From: Halorhodospira halochloris
Lineage (GTDB): Bacteria > Pseudomonadota > Gammaproteobacteria > Nitrococcales > Halorhodospiraceae
Length of the DNA: 64,000 nucleotides
Reading direction: 5' to 3'
NCBI RefSeq assembly: GCF_002356555.2
Contig: NZ_AP017372.2
Location: forward strand, 1,054,001 to 1,118,000
Shown one piece after another: positions 8,930 through 17,265 of the stretch (position 1 is its first letter; each line of letters begins with the position of its first letter). Below the pieces are notes generated by a model. That model did not search any database. It saw nothing but the letters and a program-made list of their open reading frames with translations, and was not told where the DNA came from. A program made the translations under genes and the position numbers.

Positions 8930-9901
8930 ATGAATCTTGATGCTATTCGAGAGCTCGCCGCTGATGACATGGCGGCTGTTAACAATCTAGTCGAGGAGCG
9001 CCTCGCCTCTGATGTCGTGCTCATCAATCAACTTGGCCACTACATAGTCCACAGTGGAGGAAAGCGGCTGCGCCCTTTGGTTACCCTGCTTGCTGCTCGT
9101 GCTAGCGGTTATAGTGGCCGGAAGCATACCCAACTGGCGGCTGTGGTGGAGTTTATTCATACGGCAACGCTGCTCCACGATGATGTCGTCGATGGTTCAC
9201 AGATGCGCCGTGGCAAGCAGACCGCTCATACCATTTGGGGCAATGAGGCTAGCGTGCTGGTGGGTGATTTCCTCTACACCCGCGCCTTCGAGATGATGGT
9301 AGAACTGAATTCGATGCCGGTTCTGCAAGTTATGGCTAAGGCAACCAATACCATTGCTCGGGGCGAGGTGATGCAGTTGATGAATGTCCACGAGCCAGAT
9401 ATAAGCGAGGAGGATTATCGGCAGGTCATCTACCGTAAGACGGCTACCCTTTTCGAGGCCGGTTGCCAATGTGGTGGGATACTTGCCGGGCTGGACGAAA
9501 GAAGTTGTGCAGCCTTGGGGGATTTTGGCCGCCACCTCGGGACTGCATATCAACTCGTTGATGATGCCCTTGATTATAGTGGCGATGCGGTTGAGATTGG
9601 CAAGAACATCGGTGATGATTTGGCTGAGGGCAAGACCACTATGCCGCTGCTCCATGCCATGCGAGTTGGTGAGGAGCGGGATCGCGAATTGATTCGTCGG
9701 GCTATCGAGTCAGGCGGTCTCGAGCGGATGGAAGAGGTCGGTCGGGCTATTGAAAAAACCGGGTCAGCAGAATACACTAGGCAACTTGCTGAGGCAGAGG
9801 TCGCTGAGGCGGTGGCCGGCCTTCAGGCTAGTCTACCTGAGAGTCAGTGGCGGCAGGCGCTGGTCGAGTTGGCGCGGGGTTCGGTTTCGCGGACTACTTA
9901 G
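8930..9901 (+). CDS. ispB: Octaprenyl (polyprenyl) diphosphate synthase
   Basis: Builds the isoprenoid side chain of ubiquinone from FPP and IPP. The 323 residues match the family. The two aspartate-rich motifs are at residues 84-88 (DDVVD) and 211-215 (DDALD), with GGKRLRP at 43-49 and GDFLYTRAF at 112-120. The chain-length assignment as C40 is by similarity to gammaproteobacterial IspB. In many relatives this gene sits opposite rplU-rpmA; here its upstream neighbour is a BCCT gene. Confidence 0.95.
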   Translation: MNLDAIRELAADDMAAVNNLVEERLASDVVLINQLGHYIVHSGGKRLRPLVTLLAARASGYSGRKHTQLAAVVEFIHTATLLHDDVVDGSQMRRGKQTAHTIWGNEASVLVGDFLYTRAFEMMVELNSMPVLQVMAKATNTIARGEVMQLMNVHEPDISEEDYRQVIYRKTATLFEAGCQCGGILAGLDERSCAALGDFGRHLGTAYQLVDDALDYSGDAVEIGKNIGDDLAEGKTTMPLLHAMRVGEERDRELIRRAIESGGLERMEEVGRAIEKTGSAEYTRQLAEAEVAEAVAGLQASLPESQWRQALVELARGSVSRTT

Positions 9902-9983
9902 AGGCTTAAGAAAGCGCACTGCCAGCAGGCCTGGATATAGTTAGGGCATCTGCCGGGTAGTTCGGTGGACGCAAAGTTTCAAT

Positions 9984-10060
9984 CGGGGTGTAGCTCAGTT
10001 TGGTAGAGCACTGCCTTCGGGAGGCAGGGGCCGCAGGTTCAAATCCTGCCACCCCGACCA
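9984..10060 (+). tRNA. tRNA-Pro (anticodon CGG)
   Basis: Cloverleaf with acceptor stem CGGGGTG/CACCCCG, D-loop GTAGCTCAG..GGTAGAGC, anticodon stem CTGCC/GGCAG around the loop TTCGGGA (anticodon CGG), T-arm GCAGGTTCAAATCCTGC and an encoded CCA end. The leading C and CGG anticodon identify proline. A run of seven T follows about 25 bases downstream without an obvious stem. Confidence 0.97.
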
Positions 10061-10151
10061 TCAACCTCAATACCCCACTCCTTTTTTTGTCCCATCCGAT
10101 GTCCTCCTTTGCGGGCGGGTCGTGTCAGCGGTGCGTTTTTGCGCAACCCGA

Positions 10152-10460
10152 TTAGGCTGCACATACATCTAGGGGCGGCGGTAGTTTGCGCGGGGCCTCA
10201 ACCTCGACCGTCTTCTCCTTGCTCTTGACGCCGTTAGTAATTCTTATGTTCGATTTGGGTACGCCGCAGTGCTTTGCTATGAGGCGCACTAAGCGGTCGT
10301 TGGCCGCACCGCCTACCGGTGGCGCGTTGATATAGACTTTAAGAAGTCCGTTCCAAGGGTCTCCTAACTTCTCTTGGGAAGATCTAGGTTGTAGCTTTAA
10401 CCGCAACACTAGCGTTTGGTTGCGCCATTGCCACCATTTTTTCTGCTGTTGATCGGGCAT
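10152..10460 (-). CDS. DUF167 (YggU) family protein
   Basis: A small soluble protein of 102 residues starting at MPDQQQKKWWQW. The core LRLKLQPRSSQEKLG, LKVYINAPPVGGAANDRLVRLIAKHCGVPKSNIRITNGVKSKEKTV is the DUF167 signature. The frame remains open further upstream but would overlap the opposing gene that starts at 10537, so the internal ATG is chosen. The function of the family is not established. It often lies beside yggT/proC in other species, which is not the case here. Confidence 0.85.
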   Translation of the reverse strand: MPDQQQKKWWQWRNQTLVLRLKLQPRSSQEKLGDPWNGLLKVYINAPPVGGAANDRLVRLIAKHCGVPKSNIRITNGVKSKEKTVEVEAPRKLPPPLDVCAA

Positions 10461-10536
10461 CTGATTGTTTGGTTTGTGGTTTGTGTCGAGATAGCTTAAA
10501 GTTAACAGAAACGGAAAGCGGCAGGAGGTTGCCGCC

Positions 10537-11022
10537 TTGGTCAACAAACTGCTCATATCCTATCTATTTATAGTCGCGCTGGTAAGTGCAGCGCTTGCCG
10601 GCACGATGGGTGTGCTGGTGGCTGGAGTCTATGTGCCGCCGGCATGGCAGCACATTGGCTATGATGCCATCGCCGGTTCGCCGCGCTTCATTACTATAGA
10701 GCGGGATGTAGAGGTAGGCGCTGATCACGGCTGGGAAGAGGCTAGTATAAGCCTGAGTTTTGAGCTGATTACACGGCACGATCCGACCATATACGCGGTT
10801 AGGCGCAATATGGATAAGCTGCACTCTGAGATCGCCGAGGGCCTGGCCCAGCGCAGCCCGGAAGAGTTTGTCGGCAGCGAAGGGAGGCGTCGCCTGGTGG
10901 CAGACATACTTCGCTTAACCAATGATGCCCTTATGGCCGAGGGTGAGCCGGCCCGTGTCGAGGCTGTGCAGTTTCTATCTCTGCAACTGGAAGTAGACTC
11001 GGCGGTTGTAGCCGAGAAATAG
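10537..11022 (+). CDS. FliL-like single-pass membrane protein
   Basis: A protein of 161 residues with one N-terminal hydrophobic segment (about residues 4-32) and a periplasmic domain. Its later half (EEASISLSFELITRHDP, then LAQRSPEEFVGSEGRRRLVADILRLTNDAL, then VEAVQFLSLQLEVD) has the pattern of FliL, the flagellar stator-associated protein, in the same order. No flagellar genes are nearby, so it may be a FliL paralogue acting elsewhere. Assignment is by pattern only and is moderate. Confidence 0.6.
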   Translation: MVNKLLISYLFIVALVSAALAGTMGVLVAGVYVPPAWQHIGYDAIAGSPRFITIERDVEVGADHGWEEASISLSFELITRHDPTIYAVRRNMDKLHSEIAEGLAQRSPEEFVGSEGRRRLVADILRLTNDALMAEGEPARVEAVQFLSLQLEVDSAVVAEK

Positions 11023-11092
11023 TCTCCATAATCAGACTGGCCTTTTCTCAACGGCTGAGGAGACTACTGGCGTTGGAACCTTGCCCCGTGCT

Positions 11093-11893
11093 TCATTCGC
11101 CGAGCAGCCTGCATAGTGTCTGACGCGCTGTCTCGGGCGAGAATGGCTTATCGCATATGGCGTCAACCCCGGCCTGGGTAACCGCGCTGAGGCTCGCCTG
11201 GTCATCGGTTGAGCTAATCATTAGTATTGGCAGATGGACAAAGGCAGCGTTTTCGCGGATATAGTTGGTTAGTTCGCGGCCATCCATTTCCGGCATGTTG
11301 TAGTCGGTGACAACTAGGTCTATTGGGGTTTCATGGAGCACCTTTACCGCCTCATTACCATTGGTTGCTTCAATGAAATATTCAGCACCGATAGACTCCA
11401 GTACACGGCGGATATAATTTCGGGCTAGGCGGCTGTCATCGACAAGCAGGATACGCAGCGCAGTGATGTCGAAGTACTCCAACTCGAGCTCTTCCTCGCT
11501 TAATATGTCAATGCTGCTGCGGACAGCCCGATCAAGATCTTCTGCTGAGAAGGGCTTGGGAAGGATGGCATTGACACCAGATTGGCGGAGGGTCTCCAGG
11601 CGTTGGCGGTCACGAACACTTGAGACGAGCATAAAGGCTTGATCATGCGTGTCCGGATTGTTGCGCAGCTCAAGCAGAAAGTCCTCGGCGGTGCCGTCCG
11701 GCAGGTACATCGCGCTGATAATCAGATCAGGCTGCCTCTGCTCAACTAACTCTCGTGCATGGGCAAGGGAGTTCGTCGATTCGAGGCGTGAAAGCCCCGC
11801 ATCTTGTAAACTCTGGGTCAGTATGCGCCGCTGCACGTCAGATGGTTCAATCAAGAGGGCGGTTAGTTCGGCGGCGGTGATCTTGTTGAGCAT
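11093..11893 (-). CDS. Response regulator with two receiver domains, the first degenerate
   Basis: 266 residues made of two CheY-like receivers (about 10-127 and 145-264) and no output domain. In the second, the acidic pair D152-D153, phospho-acceptor D197 (VVTDYNMPEMDG) and K249 are all present. In the first, the phospho-acceptor position is Ala61 (DLIISAMYLPDG) and the acidic pair is reduced to E16-P17, though K113 remains, so it probably cannot be phosphorylated normally. No histidine kinase is adjacent. A role in chemotaxis-type or adaptor signalling is possible but not shown. Confidence 0.88.
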   Translation of the reverse strand: MLNKITAAELTALLIEPSDVQRRILTQSLQDAGLSRLESTNSLAHARELVEQRQPDLIISAMYLPDGTAEDFLLELRNNPDTHDQAFMLVSSVRDRQRLETLRQSGVNAILPKPFSAEDLDRAVRSSIDILSEEELELEYFDITALRILLVDDSRLARNYIRRVLESIGAEYFIEATNGNEAVKVLHETPIDLVVTDYNMPEMDGRELTNYIRENAAFVHLPILMISSTDDQASLSAVTQAGVDAICDKPFSPETARQTLCRLLGE

Positions 11894-12000
11894 TTTTTCC
11901 CCTTGGGCTCAGGCCTTTTGTTCAATCCGCAGAGTATGCGATAAACAACGCTAAAGGCAAATAGAGTCCGGAGGTCGACCACAACTCGGAGTATGCATGC

Positions 12001-13638
12001 ATGCGGTGGGTAAGGCCACTTTCTATTGTTGGGATATTACTCGGCACGCTGTTCTTTGCGTTTTCCTTAACGCCAAGTCTGCTGCCGCGACCGTTTGCCG
12101 TCCAAGGGGTGATCTCCGGGTTGTCGGTAACGGCAGGTTATGCGTTGGGAGCGATAGCGCAGTGGCTGTGGTACTACTTAGAGTTACCTGCCCCTAGAGT
12201 GCGTGTTGCCCGCATTATGTGGATTATCTCGGCGGTCGTTTGCGCCTTGGTGGTGGTCTTCTTTATGTGGCGTGCCTCCGAGTGGCAGGGATCAATCCGC
12301 GCCTTGATGGGCATGGAAGAGTCTGTCGCTGTGCAGCCCTTGGGCGTAGCCGTTGTTGCCTTTCTCGTTTTTGCCCTGTTGTTGACCCTGGCGCGGCTGT
12401 TTCGGGGTACCTTCAGATTCCTCTCCGAGAAGCTGCAGGTTATTGTGCCGCGGCGGATATCAAATGTTTTTGGTGTTTTAGCCGCACTAGGGCTGTTCTG
12501 GGCGGTTATAGATGGGGTGATCTTTACCCTGGCCCTGCGGGCCGCGGATAGCTCCTATCAGCAGATTGATGCGCTTATCGAGGATGATCATGAGCGACCG
12601 ACTGATCCGGAAAAGGCGGGCAGTCCTCAATCATTGGTAGATTGGCAGGATTTGGGTAGGCAGGGTAGGAGTTTTATCTCCTCGGGGCCAACGGCTGCCC
12701 AGATAAGTGCATTTCATGGTTCGGAGAAGCCTGAGCCGATCCGGGTCTATATCGGCCTTAACGCAGCAGAGACCCCTGAGCAGCGCGCCCGTCTCGCGCT
12801 AGAGGAGTTGAAGAGGGTAAATGCCTTTGAACGCTCGATTCTGCTGCTGGTTACTCCAACCGGTACGGGGTGGGTCGATCCAGCTGCTGCCGATCCGGTC
12901 GAGTATCTGCACCGAGGTGATATCGCTACTGTAACCGCCCAATACTCTTATCTGCCCAGTCCGCTATCGCTATGGGTAGAGGAGGATTATGGAGTTGAGA
13001 CGGCGCGGGCCCTGTTTGAGGAAATATACGGATATTGGACTGAGCTTGATGCCGATAGCCGCCCCGATCTCTTTCTCCATGGGCTGAGTCTTGGGGCGCT
13101 TAACTCAGACCGGTCATTCGATTTTTATGACATCATCCACGATCCATTCCAGGGAGCACTCTGGAGTGGTCCGCCATTTCGTAGTGAGACATGGCAGAGG
13201 ATAACCGAGCGGCGGACGCCTGATTCTCCGGCCTGGTTGCCGGTGTTTAGGGATGGCCACGTAGTCCGCTTTATGAACCAAGAGCAGGGCTTTGATAAGC
13301 CTGATGAACCATGGGGGCCTTTCCGGATAGGTTATCTGCAGTATGCCAGTGATCCGGTCACCTTTTTTGAGCCGGAGTCATTTTACCGTGAACCGGCATG
13401 GATGAGCGGCCCGCGCGGCCCGGATGTAGCCCCGGTGCTGCGCTGGTACCCGATAGTCACGATGCTACAGCTTGCCGCTGATATGGCCGCCGGCAGCGCG
13501 CCCATTGGTTATGGCCACAATTATGCCGCTGAGCACTATATTGATGCGTGGCTTAAGCTCACCGAGCCGCAGGATTGGAGTGAGGAGGACATCGATCGCC
13601 TAAAGGATAAATTCCGCTCACAGCAGGGCAAGGACTGA
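12001..13638 (+). CDS. Abhydrolase_9-type membrane alpha/beta-hydrolase
   Basis: 545 residues with several hydrophobic segments in the first 190 (LLPRPFAVQGVISGLSVTAGYALG is typical of the N-terminal domain) followed by a large soluble domain. The nucleophile elbow is GLSLG with S363 (LFLHGLSLGALNSD). Family hallmarks downstream are GALWSGPPF and WMSGPRGPDVAPVLRWYPIVT. The substrate is unknown; lipid or ester hydrolysis is a guess. GGAG lies nine bases before the chosen ATG. Confidence 0.85.
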   Translation: MRWVRPLSIVGILLGTLFFAFSLTPSLLPRPFAVQGVISGLSVTAGYALGAIAQWLWYYLELPAPRVRVARIMWIISAVVCALVVVFFMWRASEWQGSIRALMGMEESVAVQPLGVAVVAFLVFALLLTLARLFRGTFRFLSEKLQVIVPRRISNVFGVLAALGLFWAVIDGVIFTLALRAADSSYQQIDALIEDDHERPTDPEKAGSPQSLVDWQDLGRQGRSFISSGPTAAQISAFHGSEKPEPIRVYIGLNAAETPEQRARLALEELKRVNAFERSILLLVTPTGTGWVDPAAADPVEYLHRGDIATVTAQYSYLPSPLSLWVEEDYGVETARALFEEIYGYWTELDADSRPDLFLHGLSLGALNSDRSFDFYDIIHDPFQGALWSGPPFRSETWQRITERRTPDSPAWLPVFRDGHVVRFMNQEQGFDKPDEPWGPFRIGYLQYASDPVTFFEPESFYREPAWMSGPRGPDVAPVLRWYPIVTMLQLAADMAAGSAPIGYGHNYAAEHYIDAWLKLTEPQDWSEEDIDRLKDKFRSQQGKD

Positions 13639-13676
13639 GTTAGCTGTCTAAATGATTAATAGGTATAGCGCTTAAT

Positions 13677-13834
13677 GGGAACCTCTAAAAGCATTCCTGG
13701 AGCCATGGGGCCATATCTGCGCCAGTTTGGAGGGCGCCGTTAATCCATCCCTGGAGGCTTCATGGCGCCATCCCTGGCGCCAAGACCTCCACACTGGCGC
13801 AGATATGGCTCCGGAAATGCTTTTAGAGGCGACC
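13677..13834 (-). repeat. Foldback repeat FB4
   Basis: Full copy between the converging Abhydrolase_9 and fimT genes. Its arms differ from other copies: GCGCCAG next to the core, GCATTCCTGGAGCCAT further out, answered by ATGGCTCCGGAAATGC. The left arm carries an eight-base duplication (GGGGCCAT) that is not matched on the right. Both inner loops are GGGA on the minus strand. Confidence 0.9.
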
Positions 13835-13839
13835 TCCAT

Positions 13840-13906
13840 GAACGGATTAACGGTGTCCTCCACACCGGGGCAGTTTAGTGTATCCAGAGAGAGTTTTAGA
13901 GGGTCC
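13840..13906 (+). repeat. Half copy of the foldback repeat, FB5
   Basis: Directly follows FB4. It matches only the 3' half of a plus-oriented copy: GGATTAACGGTGTCCTCC, then CACACCGGGGCAGTTTAG, then a GAGTTTTAGAGGGTCC end. The 5' arm and one inner hairpin are missing. The arrangement looks like one copy inserted into, or recombined with, an older copy of opposite orientation. Confidence 0.75.
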
Positions 13907-13923
13907 TTAATAGAGGGTGGTGG

Positions 13924-14532
13924 TTAACAGCCTTCGTCATTGCCTGCGGCACGGCGTACCCGTCCAGAGCGCGAGATTATGATGCTGCCTAAGTGTTGTT
14001 CGCCTCGGCAGACCTTGAAAGTACCGGGGGCGACGCCCCAATTATCCGGCGAGTAGTGTACCCCGTGGCGGACATTGTGGTTGCCGGACACTTCTAAGTT
14101 GTCAGTGACGCCTCTGCCTATCTCGAGCACTTTGCCGCCGTGGCCTTCGCAGTTTCCGCTGCTGTCAACGCCACTGCAGCTGCGTTCTGCTTGTGGATCC
14201 TCGAATGCAATCCAACCGCTGCTCCATTGTTCAGCGCTGCAGCCGTGTGTAGGTGTGCCGCCGCATAGGGAGACTGGTGCAGCATAGCTGATCGAGTGAG
14301 CTCGGGCGCGCTCTAGACCGCCACTTAGCTCGCGTTGCCACATCCAGGCGCTGAGTTCACTGCGGGTGGCACTCCATTGCGGCGCAGCAAGTGCTATCAG
14401 CAACCCGATGATGGCAATAACCATCATTAGTTCAGGCAGGGTAAACCCCCTATCTACCAGCCCCAACAGCTTTTTATTTCCCCCGGTGAACTGCTGCGCT
14501 GACCATGATGGTCTAGTGTAAATTCCTGGCAC
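13924..14532 (-). CDS. fimT: Minor type IV pilin, FimT/GspH-like
   Basis: Prepilin-like protein. The cleavage site and hydrophobic helix are DRG-FTLPELMMVIAIIGLL, followed by a GspH-type domain with SGGLERARAHSISYAAPVSLCGG. The GTG at 14532, preceded by AGGAGG, gives 202 residues with a 29-residue leader but overlaps the upstream pilin gene by 79 bp. A TTG at 14466 would give a more usual 7-residue leader. It is the last gene of the minor pilin operon. The protein should sit in or initiate the type IV pilus. Confidence 0.85.
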   Translation of the reverse strand: MPGIYTRPSWSAQQFTGGNKKLLGLVDRGFTLPELMMVIAIIGLLIALAAPQWSATRSELSAWMWQRELSGGLERARAHSISYAAPVSLCGGTPTHGCSAEQWSSGWIAFEDPQAERSCSGVDSSGNCEGHGGKVLEIGRGVTDNLEVSGNHNVRHGVHYSPDNWGVAPGTFKVCRGEQHLGSIIISRSGRVRRAAGNDEGC

Positions 14533-14864
14533 TCGTCGTCCGCCTCCTGCGATCCGCCTTCCGTGGGTTGTGCGTATAGCTTGAATGCCGCCTCTTCAAG
14601 GTCAGCGCTTATTGAGTATTTTCCTTTGGGGGATTGCTCGGGAACGACGTCGTTACACGCAGTGAAATCTAGTTCACTAACGAAGCAGCGCTCAAGCTCA
14701 TTCCAAGTAGCCAGTAGGGCTCCAGTGGCATCGCTGCGTTCGGAGCGCATCTGGTATTGAGCGTAAAAGGGGTAGGCTATAGCAGCTAGTATCGCTACGA
14801 TGCCAACAACAATAAGCACTTCTACTAGCGTGAACCCGCGATTAGTCTTGTTTTGCGTTATCAA
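14454..14864 (-). CDS. Type IV pilin-like protein (PilE-like)
   Basis: 136 residues from a TTG at 14864, which has GGGAG eight bases upstream; the open frame further upstream is repeat-derived. The leader TQNKTNRG is followed by FTLVEVLIVVGIVAILAAIA, the classical class III prepilin signal with Glu5. The C-terminal half contains cysteines (ERCFVSELDFTACND, DDECQEF, KSCWGW). It matches PilE-type minor pilins encoded next to pilVWX in Pseudomonas. FB6 separates it from pilX. Confidence 0.87.
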   Translation of the reverse strand: MITQNKTNRGFTLVEVLIVVGIVAILAAIAYPFYAQYQMRSERSDATGALLATWNELERCFVSELDFTACNDVVPEQSPKGKYSISADLEEAAFKLYAQPTEGGSQEADDECQEFTLDHHGQRSSSPGEIKSCWGW

Positions 14865-14914
14865 TGAAAGTACTCCCTGAATATAAATGGTCAGATGCCA
14901 GCAAAAGGTCCATC

Positions 14915-15068
14915 GGGAACCTCTAAAAACACCCGCCAGAGCCACTCAACTGCCCCGGTGTGGAGGGCGCTGTGAATCCGTCCCTGGAGGCTTCTTGGCG
15001 CCATCCCCGGCGCCAAGACCTCCACGCCGGGACAGTTGAGTGGCTCCGCAGGAGCATATAGAGGTGCA
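14915..15068 (-). repeat. Foldback repeat FB6, inside the pilin operon
   Basis: Full copy between pilX and the pilE-like gene. Its end lies directly against the pilX stop codon at 15069. Arms: GCCACTCAACTGCCCCGG / CCGGGACAGTTGAGTGGC; the outermost part (ACACCCGCCA versus GCAGGAGCATA) pairs less well. Both loops are GGGA on the minus strand, with one G-U closing pair and one A-C mismatch. Confidence 0.9.
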
Positions 15069-15488
15069 CTATCGCCACCACCTAAACTCAGCTTGATCAG
15101 CTAGCCCTATTACGCCTAGTTGAATCACAGCTGTTCTTTGGGCGCAACCGTGGCTGATCGCGGTAATCTGCCTGTAGCCAAAGAAGCATTCTACAAGGTA
15201 GCACGTATTTGCCGAAGTGCAGCTGTAATCGGCAGGATTTAGGCCCTCTCCAAAAGCATCGCATGTTACCGTTCCATCTTTGATGCTGGACTTGGCTTGG
15301 TTGATTATCTGCCGTGCTGCCGTTTCCGCTTTAAGCTGGCATTCACTGGCTAGAGCTGCCCTCTGCTGCATGTTGGCGGGCACTATTAGGCTCCAGGATA
15401 GTGCGGCCAATATCCCGAGGATGGCCATTACGCTGATTATGGCGAAGCCTTGTTCTTGGGCGTTGCCTTGGGCGAGCCCTGGAGGCAA
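15069..15488 (-). CDS. pilX: PilX-like minor pilin
   Basis: About 139 residues. The prepilin-like start is AQGNAQEQGFAIISVMAILG, and the rest has cysteines in CQLKAE, TCDAFG, SCTSANTCYLVECFFGY. The order pilV-pilW-pilX and the QxG-(hydrophobic) leader support PilX rather than a major pilin. There is no ATG; a TTG at 15488 with AGGCGG nine bases upstream is the best start. The frame stays open through FB7 upstream, but those residues are repeat-encoded. Confidence 0.75.
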   Translation of the reverse strand: MPPGLAQGNAQEQGFAIISVMAILGILAALSWSLIVPANMQQRAALASECQLKAETAARQIINQAKSSIKDGTVTCDAFGEGLNPADYSCTSANTCYLVECFFGYRQITAISHGCAQRTAVIQLGVIGLADQAEFRWWR

Positions 15489-15512
15489 TTCCGATAACCG
15501 CCTATACTTCGT

Positions 15513-15664
15513 GGGAACCTCTAAAAACCTCCCCGGCGCCATTATCTGCCACGGTGTGGAGGAAGCCGTGAATCCATCCCTGGAGGCTTCATGGCGCCAT
15601 CCCTGGCGCCAAGACCTCCGCACCGGGGCAGATAATGGCGCCGAGGAGGTTTTTAGAGGCACCC
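15513..15664 (-). repeat. Foldback repeat FB7, inside the pilin operon
   Basis: Full copy between pilW and pilX, ending 24 bp before the pilX start. Arms CTCTAAAAACCTCCCCGGCG and GCCGAGGAGGTTTTTAGAG pair with one mismatch; GGCGCCATTATCTGCC pairs with GGCAGATAATGGCGCC. Both loops are GGGA on the minus strand. This is among the best preserved copies. Confidence 0.92.
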
Positions 15665-15712
15665 TCGGGCAGTGTCGAGGTGTGCGCTGTTCTTGATTGG
15701 TGGCTGATTTTT

Positions 15713-16675
15713 TCACAGTCTTCCTTGCACTGGGATTGTTATAGTCAGGGGCCAGTCGAGTTGATCTGCGGTTGATGGGCCGCTCGCTGACAAGATTGTC
15801 GAGGCGCGCACTGCGCAAACCGATTGCCAATCATTGATATCATTGGCATGCATAAATTGACTGGGGTTCTCGCAGCTGGAGAAACTGAAGTAGAGTTCGG
15901 TTAAACCGCGCAGAGCGGGATCGTCGTCAATGGTAAGTACTGCTACCCCATCAGCACCGCCAGGGGAAACTCTGCGACCGATCGCGGTTTGGTGTAAACG
16001 GGGATCAATCACCTCAGAGGTTGTTCCCGGTATACCGCTGATCGCGCTTACTCGCCATATCCAGCCAGATTCCGGCAATTGCGTCGGGTCGAGATCTTGG
16101 CCGGAAATCGACAGAAATGAGCCGCTACCACCATTTGAGCGCACCCTATGTAGCAGTGTGCAATCGCCTATCAGCAAGTATTCATTAATCTCGGGCAGGG
16201 TTGATGGCGAGCCGCTAAGTTGTAATGCGACGCCTAGCTCGCCGCTTATGATCTGCTGATAGCTAAGGTCGGCGTACTCAGGGCTGGGTTCAAAGCGGCT
16301 TACTGAGAGGGTGCCGTTGTTCATCTCCAGACCGCCGTTGGCGGGTAGGCTGCAAGCCGCGCGCTCTTGCTCGCCTCCTGTCCAGTCGTGGACAGGAGTA
16401 GTGGCTCCGCAGGGTGCCATACCGGCGCCGGCAATCTCGCTGTGGAGGATGCGCTGGAGGATGCGAGCTTTATCGGCGAGCAGTTCAAACTGATCAATAG
16501 TTACCGCAGCACGGATTGAATTGCTGTGCAGTTGGACGGCGGCTAAGCTTACTACCGACCCAATGGCCAGTGCTACGAGTAATTCGGCTATGCTGGTACC
16601 TCTTTGGCGGATCACTGCCGGCGATCTTGTGCCGCTCTTATAATTATCGCTACTGCCTTGAGGTGATCTTCTCAC
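15713..16675 (-). CDS. pilW: PilW-like minor pilin / pilus assembly protein
   Basis: 320 residues. The leader AVIRQRG is followed by TSIAELLVALAIGSVVSLAA, and then the PilW pattern FELLADKARILQRILHSEIAGAGMAPCG. The length, long soluble domain and position between pilV and pilX agree with PilW. The ATG overlaps the pilV stop by four bases (ATGA). The protein is expected to act with PilV, PilX and FimT in priming pilus assembly. No pilY1 gene is present in this cluster. Confidence 0.88.
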   Translation of the reverse strand: MRRSPQGSSDNYKSGTRSPAVIRQRGTSIAELLVALAIGSVVSLAAVQLHSNSIRAAVTIDQFELLADKARILQRILHSEIAGAGMAPCGATTPVHDWTGGEQERAACSLPANGGLEMNNGTLSVSRFEPSPEYADLSYQQIISGELGVALQLSGSPSTLPEINEYLLIGDCTLLHRVRSNGGSGSFLSISGQDLDPTQLPESGWIWRVSAISGIPGTTSEVIDPRLHQTAIGRRVSPGGADGVAVLTIDDDPALRGLTELYFSFSSCENPSQFMHANDINDWQSVCAVRASTILSASGPSTADQLDWPLTITIPVQGRL

Positions 16676-17124
16676 AGAGCTTGCCCCAGGGCGATTTCAC
16701 GGTGCTCTGCATTAGCATCACGACGCCAGCGAACCCTTACGGTTAGCTGCTGTGTGGAGCTGGTCACGTTTGCCTTTGAGCCGGGTAGAGAGCAGCTTAA
16801 TTCGTTAAGCCAAGCCGATGTGCTTATAGTTGGCTGGGAGGATAGTGTTTCATGTTGGGTGCAATCGCCGCCTTGCCAGCCACTGGTATTGACGGCTGCC
16901 GAGTCGCCTTGAGCATTCAGGAGCATAGCCAGTGAAGTGATCTCTTCTGCCGCTAAAACCGCACGGTGGTGCAGGGCGGATTGATGGGCTTGGGTTATGG
17001 AGGCGTTGAGCTGTTGGCTGATGGCGACAGCAACGGAGGCGAGCAGCCCCAGTGCAACGAGTGACTCCACCAGGGAGAAGCCACGCGAGAGCGGGGCTAT
17101 AGATCTTGATCTTGCAGTAGACAT
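16672..17124 (-). CDS. pilV: PilV-like minor pilin
   Basis: 150 residues with leader RSRSIAPLSRG and hydrophobic helix FSLVESLVALGLLASVAVAI including Glu5. PilV-like features follow: ALHHRAVLAAEEITSLAMLLNAQG and a short C-terminal beta-rich part with WQGGDCTQHE and ELSCSLPG. First gene of the pilV-pilW-pilX-pilE-fimT operon; GAGG lies four bases before the ATG. The name rests on motif plus gene order. Confidence 0.85.
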   Translation of the reverse strand: MSTARSRSIAPLSRGFSLVESLVALGLLASVAVAISQQLNASITQAHQSALHHRAVLAAEEITSLAMLLNAQGDSAAVNTSGWQGGDCTQHETLSSQPTISTSAWLNELSCSLPGSKANVTSSTQQLTVRVRWRRDANAEHREIALGQAL

Positions 17125-17265
17125 CCTGTCCTCACCGAGTCAATCCATTGACTTTGCGCGAGCATAGCCGATTGTCTGGACAAAGACAAGCGCTTTGCCT
17201 TCTTGGATAGAGCGGGTGTTTGGTATAAAATTGCTCACAGAGTTGAGCGTAGTCTTTCATTCCAA

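Noticed and set aside
11020-11066. TAGTCTCC / GGAGACTA inverted repeat between the converging FliL-like and response regulator genes
   Set aside because: Only 8 bp with a 31-base loop and no T-run, so it is weak as a terminator and could be chance.
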